Source of the DNA: Bacteroidota bacterium
Lineage (GTDB): Bacteria; Bacteroidota; Bacteroidia; Flavobacteriales; Weeksellaceae
NCBI GenBank assembly: GCA_023460855.1
Contig: JAEWOS010000020.1
Span: 85,832-149,831 of the forward strand
Reading direction: 5' to 3'
Length of the DNA: 64,000 nucleotides
Positions 33,744 to 42,486 of this stretch are shown here, in pieces; within the stretch, counting starts at the first letter, position 1; every line of letters starts with the position of its first letter. The translations under genes and the position numbers were made by a program. The notes under the pieces are model-generated. The model was not told where the DNA came from. It saw only the letters and a program-made list of their open reading frames with translations, and did not search any database.

Positions 33744-35099
33744 TTATGCTGTTACAGTGAGTTGTTCGTCAAATTTCGCTGAAGTTTTCTCACGGACTTC
33801 CTCCAAAGTTGCTCCGTTTAGAAGTTCAGTCAGCGTAAGTTTTCCGTCGATGAATTTGAAAACCGCCAAATCGGTGATAATCATATCCACAGAATTTTTC
33901 GTAGTCAATGGCAGATCACAGGTCGGAACAATTTTCGGATCACCGTTTTTCTCGGTGTGCATCATCGTAATGATGAGTTTTTTCGCGCCTGAAGCCAGAT
34001 CCATCGCGCCACCAACTCCTAAAAGCGGTTGTCCCGGAACTGCCCAGTTAGCCAGGTTAGCGTGTTCATCCACCTGAAGTCCGCCCATTACAGCCGTATC
34101 GATATGTCCGCCACGAATCATTGCAAAAGAATCTGCAGAATCAAAATACGAACTTCCTTCCAGCGCCGTCACCGGAATTTTTCCTGCATTCACCGGATAA
34201 TCCATCGCTCCGCCACCGTCTGCAGGAACCGGACCAACGCCCAACATTCCATTTTCGGTGTGAAGAATAATGCCGTGTTCAGGTGTAATTAAGTCGGCAA
34301 CCAATGTCGGAATTCCGATTCCTAAATTCACCACTTCACCGCTGTTTAATTCAGCCAAAGCACGTTTTGCCATGTTCATTCTGCGTTCAGAAACTACTTT
34401 GCTTGAACTTACAGATCCTGAACTTCCCAGTTCTTCAACCGTTGTATGTGCTTCAACCAAAAAGTCCACAAAACAACCTTGAGTGTGCACATTTTCCGGC
34501 TCGATTTCTCCGACAGGAACGATGTGTTCCGCTTCGGCAATTACCAGATCTGCAGCGGTTGCAAATGCTTTGTTGAAATTCTGTTCCGTCATTCTGTACT
34601 GAAGATTTCCGGCGGTATCAGCTTTCCATGCACGAACAAACGCCACATTCCCACGAATCGAAGGAATGAAAACCATTTCCTTTCCGTTGATGACTTTCGT
34701 TTCGTGATTTTTCGTGATGTCGGTTCCGGCTGCAGTTACGGTATAAAATCCACCGATTCCGGCGCCGCCTGCACGAACTGCTTCAGCTAAAGTTCCCTGC
34801 GGAATCAGCTCATACTCAACATCGCCGTCCTGCGCAGCTTTCACCGCTTCAGGATTGGACGTGAAGAAAGAACCGATCATTTTTTTAATCTGTCCGTTTC
34901 TCAAAAGTCGGCCGCCGCCAAGTCCGGCTTCACCAACGTTGTTTCCGATGAATGTAATATTTTTTGTGCCTGTTTCAGCCAGCGCATGCATCAGTTGAAC
35001 CGGATTTCCGGTCATCCCGAAACCGCCCTGCAGAAGCGTATCGCCGTCTTTTACTTTGACTGCGGCTTCCTGTGCGGTAATGATTGGAACTGTTTTCAT
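33744..35099 (-). CDS. pcaIJ: Fused 3-oxoadipate CoA-transferase, subunits A and B in one chain
   Basis: 451 residues, equal to the two normal subunits joined. Residues about 1-218 correspond to the A subunit (GGFGMTGNPVQLMHALAETG, GGGRLLRNGQIKKMIGSF). After a serine-rich linker (about 221-235), residues 236-451 match the B subunit (MNMAKRALAELNSGEVVNLGIG, HTENGMLGVG). The catalytic Glu is Glu282 in ENGMLGVG. The enzyme moves CoA from succinyl-CoA to 3-oxoadipate. The gene is between pcaD and the FUSC gene. Acetoacetate could also be a substrate, as for eukaryotic SCOT, which is fused in the same order. Confidence 0.88.
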   Translation of the reverse strand: MKTVPIITAQEAAVKVKDGDTLLQGGFGMTGNPVQLMHALAETGTKNITFIGNNVGEAGLGGGRLLRNGQIKKMIGSFFTSNPEAVKAAQDGDVEYELIPQGTLAEAVRAGGAGIGGFYTVTAAGTDITKNHETKVINGKEMVFIPSIRGNVAFVRAWKADTAGNLQYRMTEQNFNKAFATAADLVIAEAEHIVPVGEIEPENVHTQGCFVDFLVEAHTTVEELGSSGSVSSSKVVSERRMNMAKRALAELNSGEVVNLGIGIPTLVADLITPEHGIILHTENGMLGVGPVPADGGGAMDYPVNAGKIPVTALEGSSYFDSADSFAMIRGGHIDTAVMGGLQVDEHANLANWAVPGQPLLGVGGAMDLASGAKKLIITMMHTEKNGDPKIVPTCDLPLTTKNSVDMIITDLAVFKFIDGKLTLTELLNGATLEEVREKTSAKFDEQLTVTA

Positions 35100-35167
35100 T
35101 CTAACTTTTTTATTTGTTTAAACACGAAGCTCACGGAGTTTTCAACGGAGTCCACGTTTTTCTTAAT

Positions 35168-35950
35168 TTATTTTTTATTTAGAAACTGAATCAGTATTTC
35201 GTTGAATTCAGTTGGTTTTTCAAAAGCGGAAAGATGACGTGCATCTATGGTTTTTAGTTCTGAGTTCTGGATCTCGTTCTGCATCCATTTTCCGTCTTCC
35301 ACGGTGGTTACAGGATCCTGTCCTCCGGCAATAATCAGCGCCGGATTTTTGATGTTTTTTAAATCTTCCCGGAAATCTGCATCACGAACCATCGCGCAGT
35401 TTGAAGCATAACCTTCCGGTGAATTTTTTTTGAAATTTTCAATGATTCCTTCCACTTCATTTTTTTCATTTTCAATAAAATCATCGGTGAACCATTTTGA
35501 AGGCGTTCCGGCTGCAACCGGTTCCAGACCTTCTTTTTTTACCAAATCAATACGGTCGTTCCACGATTTTTCTGAACCGATTTTCGCGGCGGTATTGCAC
35601 AGAACAATTTTCTGAACGCGCCTTTCACCGTTCAAGCCCAACCATTGTCCGATCAGTCCGCCCATAGAAAGTCCGCAGAAATGGAACGTTTCAATTCCAA
35701 GATTTTTGGTGAGTTCCAGGACATCTTTTCCAAGAAGTTCAGCAGAATATTCACATTCGGTAACCTCGGTTTCTCCGTGTCCGCGCGTATCGCTCAGCAG
35801 AACATTGAAATGTTCGGAAACGGCTTCAATCTGCTTGTTCCACATTGAAAAGTTCGTTCCCAAAGAATTGGAAAAAACCAAAGTTTCAGATTTACCGTTG
35901 TCGATAAACTGATAATTGATTTCGATTCCGTTTGCTTTAATTTTTGGCAT
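35168..35950 (-). CDS. pcaD: 3-oxoadipate enol-lactonase
   Basis: 260 residues from the ATG at 35950, the usual PcaD length. The open frame extends 37 residues upstream over the 3' end of catA in another frame; that start is rejected. Alpha/beta hydrolase fold: nucleophile Ser95 in CGLSMGGLIG, catalytic Asp in AGGQDPVTTVEDG, His in DARHLSAFEKP. It hydrolyses 3-oxoadipate enol-lactone, the product of CatC, to 3-oxoadipate. It sits between catA and the fused CoA-transferase gene. Confidence 0.92.
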   Translation of the reverse strand: MPKIKANGIEINYQFIDNGKSETLVFSNSLGTNFSMWNKQIEAVSEHFNVLLSDTRGHGETEVTECEYSAELLGKDVLELTKNLGIETFHFCGLSMGGLIGQWLGLNGERRVQKIVLCNTAAKIGSEKSWNDRIDLVKKEGLEPVAAGTPSKWFTDDFIENEKNEVEGIIENFKKNSPEGYASNCAMVRDADFREDLKNIKNPALIIAGGQDPVTTVEDGKWMQNEIQNSELKTIDARHLSAFEKPTEFNEILIQFLNKK

Positions 35951-36008
35951 TTTTTTGAAATTAAAACCAAACCCAACATCCGGAGATGCTGAGCTTGGTA
36001 AGGGTTTT

Positions 36009-36941
36009 TTAGTTTTCTGCAAGTGCTCTGCTTCTGTGGTTTTCACCGTCGTCGTGTGCAACTTCTTCCTTCAGAATATTAAAGTTGAACTCTGCAAATG
36101 CAAACGGTTCTTTTTCGAAACCTCTTGCTTCAGCTTCATCCGCTGTGTGTCTTGAGATATGCGGAACCAGTTCTTCTTTGGTTGCGAATGCAAAATCATC
36201 AAATGTCAACGGATCGCCTTCTATGTTGATTTGTGTTGTTAATTTTCTGTAACCCGGCTTGGTTACGAAGAAGTGAATGTGCGCAGGGCGGCTTCCGTGT
36301 CTTCCCAAAGCAGTCATCATTCTTTCTGTGCAGCTTCCCGGAGGACAAGAATATCCTGGAGGAATTACTGTTTTGAATGTGTATTTTCCGTCTGCTCCAA
36401 CTCTGATCGCTCTTCTTAAATTGTAATCAGACTGGCTGGAATCAAAGTACGAATAAAGCCCTTTGTCGTTGCAGTGCCAAACTTCAAGCAAAGCGCCTTC
36501 CACAGGGTTTCCGTCTACATCTTTAATCGTTCCGCTCATGTAGAATCTTTCCATGTCTTTGTTGTCTTCCGGCTCGTTTTCAAGTGCTGCGAAAGAATCA
36601 GATTCCGGAGCTCCGGCTACGTAAAGTGGACCTTCGATCGTTCTTGGAGTTTCGCCTCTCAAACCTGCCTGTTCATCTGCATGCTCGCTCATTGCATCGA
36701 TAAATCTTTCGATTCCCAAACCAGCGTAAAGCAAGCCCCATTCGTTGTTCTGGCCAACTTCTTTCAGATAGTCTGCAGCGTGCCACATTTCCTCTGAAGT
36801 AATGTCAAGATCAACCATTGCATAGAAAAGATCTTTAAGCAAACGGTTCATAATTTCTTTCACTCTCGGATTGCCTTTTGCAGGATCTTCCTTTGAAAGG
36901 ATGTAGTCTAACTCTTTGTGGATTTGTTCTTTAGTCATCAT
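36009..36941 (-). CDS. catA: Catechol 1,2-dioxygenase
   Basis: 310 residues, the normal length for intradiol catechol dioxygenases. It opens catechol between the hydroxyls to cis,cis-muconate using Fe(III) and O2. Iron ligands are expected as Tyr163 (WHCNDKGLYSYFD), Tyr197 (PPGYSCPP), His221 and His223 (RPAHIHFFV). The N-terminal helical dimer domain, with EVGQNNEWGLLYAGLGIERF and GPLYVAGAP, is present. A protocatechuate 3,4-dioxygenase would have two subunits and lacks this N-terminal domain. A second ATG sits one codon downstream. It lies between catC and pcaD. Confidence 0.96.
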   Translation of the reverse strand: MMTKEQIHKELDYILSKEDPAKGNPRVKEIMNRLLKDLFYAMVDLDITSEEMWHAADYLKEVGQNNEWGLLYAGLGIERFIDAMSEHADEQAGLRGETPRTIEGPLYVAGAPESDSFAALENEPEDNKDMERFYMSGTIKDVDGNPVEGALLEVWHCNDKGLYSYFDSSQSDYNLRRAIRVGADGKYTFKTVIPPGYSCPPGSCTERMMTALGRHGSRPAHIHFFVTKPGYRKLTTQINIEGDPLTFDDFAFATKEELVPHISRHTADEAEARGFEKEPFAFAEFNFNILKEEVAHDDGENHRSRALAEN

Positions 36942-36982
36942 AACTTCTTAAATTTTTGATTAATATTTTGTTTGATTTTTGT

Positions 36983-37273
36983 TTAGATTAAATTTTCGCG
37001 AACCGCATTCGGATGTTTGCAAACCGAGGTTACTTTGATGTTCATGTACGGAAAAAGCGGCAGCGAACTTAAGATTTGGTGCAGCTCGTCCGGACTGTCA
37101 ACTTCCAGAACGCTGATGTTGGAATATCTTCCGGCAACGCGCCACAGGTATTTCCATTTTCCTGAATTTTGCCATTTCTGTGAGGTTTCGCGCTCACGTT
37201 CCATGAAACTTTTCTTTTTGTCTTCGTCCCAGATTTCCGGGATGTTAACGTCCATTTCTACTACGTATACCAT
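36983..37273 (-). CDS. catC: Muconolactone delta-isomerase
   Basis: 96 residues from the ATG at 37273, exactly the common CatC size. The frame extends 20 residues further upstream without support. MVYVVEMDVNIPEIWDED, RERETSQKWQNSGKWKYLWRVAGRYSN and HQILSSLPLFPYMNIKVT are the diagnostic segments. It converts muconolactone to 3-oxoadipate enol-lactone and forms a decamer in known cases. It lies between catB and catA. Confidence 0.95.
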   Translation of the reverse strand: MVYVVEMDVNIPEIWDEDKKKSFMERERETSQKWQNSGKWKYLWRVAGRYSNISVLEVDSPDELHQILSSLPLFPYMNIKVTSVCKHPNAVRENLI

Positions 37274-37361
37274 AATTTTTATTTGAAATTTTATATTTGA
37301 TATTCGAAATTGAGTGGTGAGCTTGAATCTCAAATCTTAAACCTCAAACATCGAATCAGTT

Positions 37362-38486
37362 TTACTTCCTTTTATAGAATTTGAATTTATCTTCGTCGAT
37401 TTCGAGTCCAAGTCCCGGTTTTTTTGGAAGTTCCAGCATACAGTCGCGGAACGTCATCGGATTTGTAACAATTTCATCTGTAATGAGCAGCGGTCCGAAA
37501 AGTTCCGTTCCCCAACTCAGATTTTTGAAAGTACTGAAAACCTGCGCAGAAGCGACGCTTCCTATTGTTCCTTCCAGCATGGTTCCGCCGTAAATTCCTA
37601 TATCTGCTGCGGCCGCAATTCCCGCGATTTTGGTTGAATTGTAAAGTCCGCCTGCTTTCATGATCTTCACTGCGAAAACACTTCCGCCGCGGATTTTTGC
37701 CAGTTTAAAGGCATCTTCCGTTGTGGCAACCGCTTCATCGGCCATAATCGGAATGTGGAAAAATTCAGTCAGTCTGGCCAAACCTTCAAAATTGGTTTTG
37801 TTGATTGGCTGTTCGATGAGATCAACGCCGTTTTCCTGAAGAACTCTGATCCATTTTTTTGCGGTTTCTTCGTTCCATGCCTGATTGACGTCCACAGTAA
37901 TTTTAATGTCTTCGCCAACCGCAGCTTTTATTGCACAAACATGAGATACATCTTTTTTCGGGTCGTTGCTTCCGATCTTCAGCTTAAACGTATCGTGTCT
38001 TTTAATGGAGATCAGATGTTTTGCTTCCTCAATATCTTTTTCTGTGTTTCCGCTCGCCAAAGTCCACAGAACCGGAAGTTTATCGGAAACGGATCCTCCT
38101 AAATATTCAGCGACCGTAATGCCCAATCTTTTTCCCTGTGCATCGAGCAGTGCAGTTTCTATTCCTGCTTTTGCAAAATTATTAGCCTGAATATTTTCGC
38201 CTATCACATTCATCAAAGCATTGATGTTGGTAGCATCTTTTCCGATGATCAGTGGTGCGATATATTTGTCAATCGTCAGCTTCATTCCTTCCGGAGATTC
38301 TGCGCCGTAGCTCATTCCGCCAATCGTTGTACTTTCGCCCCAACCGGAAATTCCGTCTTCCGAGGTAATTTTTGTAATTACCATCGTCTGGTTTTTCATC
38401 GTCGCCATCGAAAGTTTGTGCGGACGGATCGTCGGCAAATCCAGAATTGCAACTTCGACTGATATTATTTTAGGATTTTTTTTCAT
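37362..38486 (-). CDS. catB: Muconate cycloisomerase
   Basis: 374 residues of the enolase superfamily, muconate-lactonising branch. FKLKIGSND supplies the Lys-x-Lys pair, VDVNQAW the first metal ligand (Asp), LIEQPI the second (Glu), and MADEAV the third (Asp). A later Lys in VFAVKIMKAGG acts on the other face. It cyclises cis,cis-muconate to muconolactone. Related enzymes such as dipeptide epimerases share these motifs, so the operon context decides. It is the first gene of the catechol operon. Confidence 0.93.
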   Translation of the reverse strand: MKKNPKIISVEVAILDLPTIRPHKLSMATMKNQTMVITKITSEDGISGWGESTTIGGMSYGAESPEGMKLTIDKYIAPLIIGKDATNINALMNVIGENIQANNFAKAGIETALLDAQGKRLGITVAEYLGGSVSDKLPVLWTLASGNTEKDIEEAKHLISIKRHDTFKLKIGSNDPKKDVSHVCAIKAAVGEDIKITVDVNQAWNEETAKKWIRVLQENGVDLIEQPINKTNFEGLARLTEFFHIPIMADEAVATTEDAFKLAKIRGGSVFAVKIMKAGGLYNSTKIAGIAAAADIGIYGGTMLEGTIGSVASAQVFSTFKNLSWGTELFGPLLITDEIVTNPMTFRDCMLELPKKPGLGLEIDEDKFKFYKRK

Positions 38487-38539
38487 GCTTTAATTATCAA
38501 TTCAAAAACTGTTAATGCCCTCATAACAAATTGATAATA

Positions 38540-38547
38540 CAAATTTA
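38540..38547 (-). promoter_or_regulatory. -7 box (TAAATTTG) of the catechol operon
   Basis: On the minus strand TAAATTTG fits the Bacteroidota -7 consensus and lies 53 bases before the catB ATG. No clean TTTG is visible at -33, which suits a promoter that needs an activator. Confidence 0.5.
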
Positions 38548-38550
38548 AAC

Positions 38551-38564
38551 ATGATAAAAATCAT
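38551..38564. promoter_or_regulatory. Short palindrome ATGATaaaaATCAT at the cat promoter
   Basis: Five-base perfect arms with a 4-base A spacer lie just upstream of the -7 box, in the region where an activator or repressor would act. It is short enough to be chance. The AraC-type regulator next door is the natural candidate to bind near here. Confidence 0.3.
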
Positions 38565-38635
38565 ATAATAGGACTTTTTTGGAAAAAAATGGGATTTTTT
38601 GAAAAATCGCAAAAATTGTTGTCTTCTGTTTGAAT

Positions 38636-39511
38636 TTAATTCACAGAAAGACGGTATTCTTTAGGAGTAAGTCCTGTTTTCTGCTTGAATAACCTTGCAA
38701 AATAACTTGGATCGTCAATGTCAAACTGATATGAAACTTCGGAAATCGTATAATCCGGATTCCGGAGCGTACTCTTTATATTAAGGATAAGAAAATCGAG
38801 AATTACTTCCTTTGGAGTTTTTCCGGACATCGTTTTGCACAGCTGACTGAGTTGCTGCACCGTAATTCCCAATTCTGAAGCGTAATCTTCCACACGTTTC
38901 TTGATGCTCTGGTTCTCCTGAACAAGTTTCTTGAAATTCCGGAACGTATTTCGGTCCGTATTATTTAAGGTGTGAATAACTGTTTGGTTGGAATGATTTA
39001 AACGGTAAATCCTCAAAAGCAGCATTCCCACTAAATACTGAAGCGACAAATCGCGGCCGGGAAGCTGATTTTTATACTCGAAAATACATTTATGAATCGT
39101 GGTGTAAGCGTCTTCAACAAGTTTGTTTTCCTGTTCGATTTCGGTGATACTGATGGAATCCAGCTCGTAAATAACTTCCACATCGTGTTTCAGCATCTGA
39201 TCGACTGAATTTGCAGCAAGCGAGAGAAGCCAACCGCTGGAACCGTATTCAAACTGAAAACCGTGAACAACCGCTTGCGGAATCGTAATAATCGAAGGTT
39301 TTTCTACTGTAAAAGATTCGTTGTTGGCGATGAGTTCAAGCTTTCCGCGTTCCAGAACGAAAATCTGAAACAGGTTTCTGTGCGCATGTGGTTTTATGGA
39401 ATATCCCGATTTATGGAAAACTTCCTCCAACGGAATAATGTTGATAATATCCCGCACCAACTGGATATTCTGCTGCTCATAAACACCGCTGTAATAGATT
39501 TTCTGCGCCAC
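38636..39511 (-). CDS. AraC-family transcriptional regulator
   Basis: 291 residues from a GTG start. The N-terminal half is a cupin-like sensor (SIKPHAHRNLFQIFVLERGKLELIANNES, with HAHR). The C-terminal half holds the two HTH motifs of AraC: VEDYASELGITVQQLSQLCKTMSGKTPKEV and ISEVSYQFDIDDPSYFARLFKQKTGLTPKEYR. This arrangement resembles PobR/HpaA-type activators of aromatic catabolism. The gene is 149 bases upstream of catB on the same strand and 18 bases after an alpha/beta hydrolase gene. Control of the cat operon is inferred from position. Confidence 0.9.
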   Translation of the reverse strand: MAQKIYYSGVYEQQNIQLVRDIINIIPLEEVFHKSGYSIKPHAHRNLFQIFVLERGKLELIANNESFTVEKPSIITIPQAVVHGFQFEYGSSGWLLSLAANSVDQMLKHDVEVIYELDSISITEIEQENKLVEDAYTTIHKCIFEYKNQLPGRDLSLQYLVGMLLLRIYRLNHSNQTVIHTLNNTDRNTFRNFKKLVQENQSIKKRVEDYASELGITVQQLSQLCKTMSGKTPKEVILDFLILNIKSTLRNPDYTISEVSYQFDIDDPSYFARLFKQKTGLTPKEYRLSVN

Positions 39512-39529
39512 AGTTCTAAGATACGGAAA

Positions 39530-40543
39530 TTATTTTTTAACAAAATCCAGAAGCGGTGTAATGAACCTTTCAAACGCTTCAATGTGCGGCGAATGTCCCA
39601 CATTATCGAGTTCCACGAGTTTTGAACCTTTAATTTTTTTCTGAGTTTCCTTTCCTAAATTCTGATACAGTCCCATTAAAGGTTGCAGTTCTTTCGGTGC
39701 GTTTCCTTTACCAATCGCGGTTCTGTCGCGCGTTCCGATAATCAAAAGAGTAGGAGCGGTGATTTTTTCAAAATCGTAAACCACAGGCTGCGTAAAAATC
39801 ATGTCGGAAGTTAATGCTGCATTCCAGGCGGTAATCGGGAAATCTTTTGAAACCGTCCAACCGGCCAACATGTTCAGCCATTTGTCGTATTCCGGTTTCC
39901 ATTTTCCGTCGTAATAAAATTTCAGCTGATAATCTTTGTAGGAATTGTAGGTGTTTTTCAGTTCGTTTGCGTACTGTTTATCAATATTTTGATACGGTGA
40001 AAATCGTTTATAATCTTCGAGTCCTATTGGGTTTGCCAATATCAGTTTTTCAACATTTTCAGGATACATCACCGCCATTCTTGAGGCGAGCATTCCGCCC
40101 ATTGAATGTCCGAGGACAATGAATTTCTTAATTCCTAGATCGTCCATAATGGATTTTGTGTTTTCGCCCAACTGATGAAAAGAAAACTGATACTGTTTCG
40201 GTTTTGAGGATTTTCCGAAACCGATCTGATCGGGCATTACCACACGAAAACCTTCATTGTTGAGCGCTCTTGCTGTTGTTTCAAAATAATAGCCGTTGAA
40301 ATTTTTTCCATGAAGAAGAAGGACGGTTTTTCCGTTCCAGTTTGCAGGTTTCACGTCCATGTACGCCATTTTCAGTTGCTGTCCCTGATTTTCGATGGTT
40401 TTTACAGTCACCGGAAAAGGATACTGAACAGTGGAAAGTTCAGCATCAAGCGGTTCCAGTTTTGATAAATCGGCTTTCTGAGCATTGCACGACATCATTC
40501 CGAAAGACAAAGCGAGAACGGTGAATATTTGCAGGATTTTCAT
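39530..40543 (-). CDS. Exported alpha/beta hydrolase
   Basis: 337 residues. The N-terminus is a signal peptide with a Cys at the right place for lipid modification (LALSFGMMSC, Cys19), so it is exported and perhaps a lipoprotein. Alpha/beta-hydrolase motifs: LLHGKNFNGYYFE for the oxyanion region, the nucleophile in LGHSMGGMLASRM, the Asp in IGTRDRTAIGKG, and the His in NVGHSPHIEAFERF. The substrate is unknown. Its gene precedes the AraC regulator by 18 bases, so an ester that releases an aromatic acid is an attractive but untested idea. Confidence 0.85.
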   Translation of the reverse strand: MKILQIFTVLALSFGMMSCNAQKADLSKLEPLDAELSTVQYPFPVTVKTIENQGQQLKMAYMDVKPANWNGKTVLLLHGKNFNGYYFETTARALNNEGFRVVMPDQIGFGKSSKPKQYQFSFHQLGENTKSIMDDLGIKKFIVLGHSMGGMLASRMAVMYPENVEKLILANPIGLEDYKRFSPYQNIDKQYANELKNTYNSYKDYQLKFYYDGKWKPEYDKWLNMLAGWTVSKDFPITAWNAALTSDMIFTQPVVYDFEKITAPTLLIIGTRDRTAIGKGNAPKELQPLMGLYQNLGKETQKKIKGSKLVELDNVGHSPHIEAFERFITPLLDFVKK

Positions 40544-40558
40544 TTTTTAGGGTTTTCT

Positions 40559-40566
40559 CAAAAATA
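40559..40566 (-). promoter_or_regulatory. -7 box (TATTTTTG) of the hydrolase-araC unit
   Basis: TATTTTTG on the minus strand lies 15 bases before the ATG at 40543, giving a leader of roughly 10 bases. It is next to the terminator of the preceding gene. Confidence 0.5.
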
Positions 40567-40570
40567 CGAA

Positions 40571-40600
40571 ATAAAAAAAAGAGCCGTAATCGACTCTTTC
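40571..40600 (-). terminator. Terminator after the metallo-hydrolase gene
   Basis: AAAGAG (40578-40583) pairs with CTCTTT (40594-40599), extended by CG/CG around TAAT. On the minus strand an eight-T run follows. Confidence 0.75.
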
Positions 40601-40691
40601 TATCTTGATATTTTAAGGATCGGTATTTTCACTTTCAATTTTCAACTCTCAACTTTGCCTCAATGAAGTCGGCGAATCTCGTTCCTCGATT

Positions 40692-41807
40692 TCAATTGTA
40701 TTTCTCCCACCATTTTTCATACACTTTCGAATCATCACTCCAGTCGATTTTTTCACCGATTTTCGGATAGATAATTCTCAAATTTTCGGTATTCATTTCT
40801 GCCATTTTTTTCAGAGGTTCGTTCCAGGAATGCGCCGCCAAAGAAAATTTCGAATTGTGAACGGGGATCATTCTTTTCGCGTTGAGATCTTTCATTGCTT
40901 TAATATTTTCGCCCGGCATGAAGTGAATATAACGCCAATCTTTATTGTACTGCCCGTTTTCGAGAATCACTAGATCAAAACTGCCATATTTTTCACCGAT
41001 TTTTTTGAAATGTGTATTGTAGCCGGAATCGCCGCCGATGTAAATTCTTTGGTTCGGACTTTCAAAAACGAAACTTGCCCAAATTGCCTGATCGCGCTTC
41101 AAACCACGACCGGAAAAATGCCGCGCCGGCTCCGCCGTAACTTTAAATCCGCTACCTAAATCTGAACTTTCAAACCAATCCAGTTCAACGATATTTTTCG
41201 GATTGTAACCCCAGAATTCCAGATGTTCACCAGTTCCTAATCCGGTAATAATTTTTTTCGTTTTCGAGAAAAGCTTCAGAACCGTTTCGTAATCTAGATG
41301 ATCCCAATGATCGTGCGTAATCACTAAATAATCGAGTTCCGGAATATCTTCAGGTTTGTAAATATCGCTTCCTTCAAACGCTTTTGTGGTGAACGAAAAT
41401 GGCGAAGCGTAACCGCTCAGAACAGGATCAACCAGAATTTTCTTTCCATCAAGCTGAATGAAATAAGACGAATGTCCCATCCAGACGTAAATATTTTCAG
41501 CAGGATTCAGTTTTTTCAAATCGGTTTTTTCAAAATGAAAAGCCTGATCCGGAGTTTTATTTTCAGTTTTTCCGAACAGAAAGCGGAACATCACTTCCGG
41601 CATTGACGTGTCTTCTGCAAGTTGTGGCGTTGGATTCAGATTATCGAATCTGCCGTTTTTATAATGAGGCGATTTCTGAATTCTTTCCAGACGCTCACCT
41701 GACGGCGCTTTTCCGAATTTTTTCTGATTCAACACCAGAAAAGTGGCAATGGCGACAATTCCTGCCACAATCAGAATAATTAAAATCATTCGCTTGAGAA
41801 TTTTCAT
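40692..41807 (-). CDS. Membrane-anchored metallo-beta-lactamase-fold hydrolase
   Basis: 371 residues. One N-terminal membrane segment (MILIILIVAGIVAIATFLVL) anchors the protein. The catalytic domain has THDHWDHLDYETV, with the metal-binding HxHxDH motif, ARHFSGRGLKRD, YIGGDSGYNTHF, and a late IPVHNSKFSLAAH. This set matches the UlaG/NAPE-PLD-like branch. Possible substrates include phospholipids or cyclic phosphoesters; none is shown here. A single-gene unit with its own promoter box and terminator. Confidence 0.9.
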   Translation of the reverse strand: MKILKRMILIILIVAGIVAIATFLVLNQKKFGKAPSGERLERIQKSPHYKNGRFDNLNPTPQLAEDTSMPEVMFRFLFGKTENKTPDQAFHFEKTDLKKLNPAENIYVWMGHSSYFIQLDGKKILVDPVLSGYASPFSFTTKAFEGSDIYKPEDIPELDYLVITHDHWDHLDYETVLKLFSKTKKIITGLGTGEHLEFWGYNPKNIVELDWFESSDLGSGFKVTAEPARHFSGRGLKRDQAIWASFVFESPNQRIYIGGDSGYNTHFKKIGEKYGSFDLVILENGQYNKDWRYIHFMPGENIKAMKDLNAKRMIPVHNSKFSLAAHSWNEPLKKMAEMNTENLRIIYPKIGEKIDWSDDSKVYEKWWEKYN

Positions 41808-41830
41808 ATAAGACAGTCCGGGGATGTTGG

Positions 41831-41838
41831 CAAAAGTA
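41831..41838 (-). promoter_or_regulatory. -7 box (TACTTTTG) of the metallo-hydrolase gene
   Basis: TACTTTTG on the minus strand lies 23 bases before the ATG at 41807 and fits TAnnTTTG exactly. Confidence 0.5.
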
Positions 41839-41992
41839 ATTCAATTTACCGGTTATAACTTGGTATTTTCATGGAACGTATCTATATTGCCTGTTGATGA
41901 TTCGCTGCAAAATACTATTGTTTTTGAGCGAAAATTATTTGCTGTTTAATGGTATTTTGTTTAATTTTAATCAATTCTAAAAAAGTAAAATT

Positions 41993-42418
41993 ATGCATGA
42001 TAATGTTGTTGTAAAACAGAGAGTTGATGCGCCGGTAGAAAAAGTGTGGAATGCACTTACCGATAAATCGCAAATGAAGGAATGGTATTTCGATATTCCT
42101 GATTTTGAACTCGGTGTTCACAATGAGTTTAATTTTTATGAGCCGGGTGAAGCCTGCAAATACCATCATCACGGTGAAATTCTGGAAGTGATTCCGAACG
42201 AAAAATTCAAACATACGTGGGCTTATCCGGAATTTTCCAAAGAAAAAACAATCGTAAGATGGGAACTCGAACCGGATGGCGACGGAACATTGGTTACACT
42301 CACGCATAAAGGTCTCGAAAACCTGGATCACCTTGGACAGGATTTCAATCATGACAGTTTTGAACAGGGCTGGAATGCAATTGTGGGGCAGTCACTCAAG
42401 AATTTCGTAGAAAAATAA
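41993..42418 (+). CDS. SRPBCC domain protein (AHSA1-like)
   Basis: 141 residues. VVVKQRVDAPVEKVWNALTDKSQMKEWYFDIPDFE is the opening strand and helix of the SRPBCC fold, and VGQSLKNFVEK the closing helix. It belongs to the Aha1-C-type group, like the three SRPBCC genes at 7.5-10.3 kb, but is on the opposite strand and about 32 kb away. The ligand is unknown. A good terminator follows, so it is its own unit. Confidence 0.87.
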   Translation: MHDNVVVKQRVDAPVEKVWNALTDKSQMKEWYFDIPDFELGVHNEFNFYEPGEACKYHHHGEILEVIPNEKFKHTWAYPEFSKEKTIVRWELEPDGDGTLVTLTHKGLENLDHLGQDFNHDSFEQGWNAIVGQSLKNFVEK

Positions 42419-42441
42419 TTGTATTCAATAATAATATTCAG

Positions 42442-42477
42442 ACACAAAGCCGGACTCAATGACTTTGTGTTTTTTTG
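42442..42477 (+). terminator. Rho-independent terminator
   Basis: ACACAAAG (42442-42449) and CTTTGTGT (42463-42470) form a perfect 8-bp stem followed by eight T residues. Confidence 0.8.
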
Positions 42478-42486
42478 TTAAAACAA

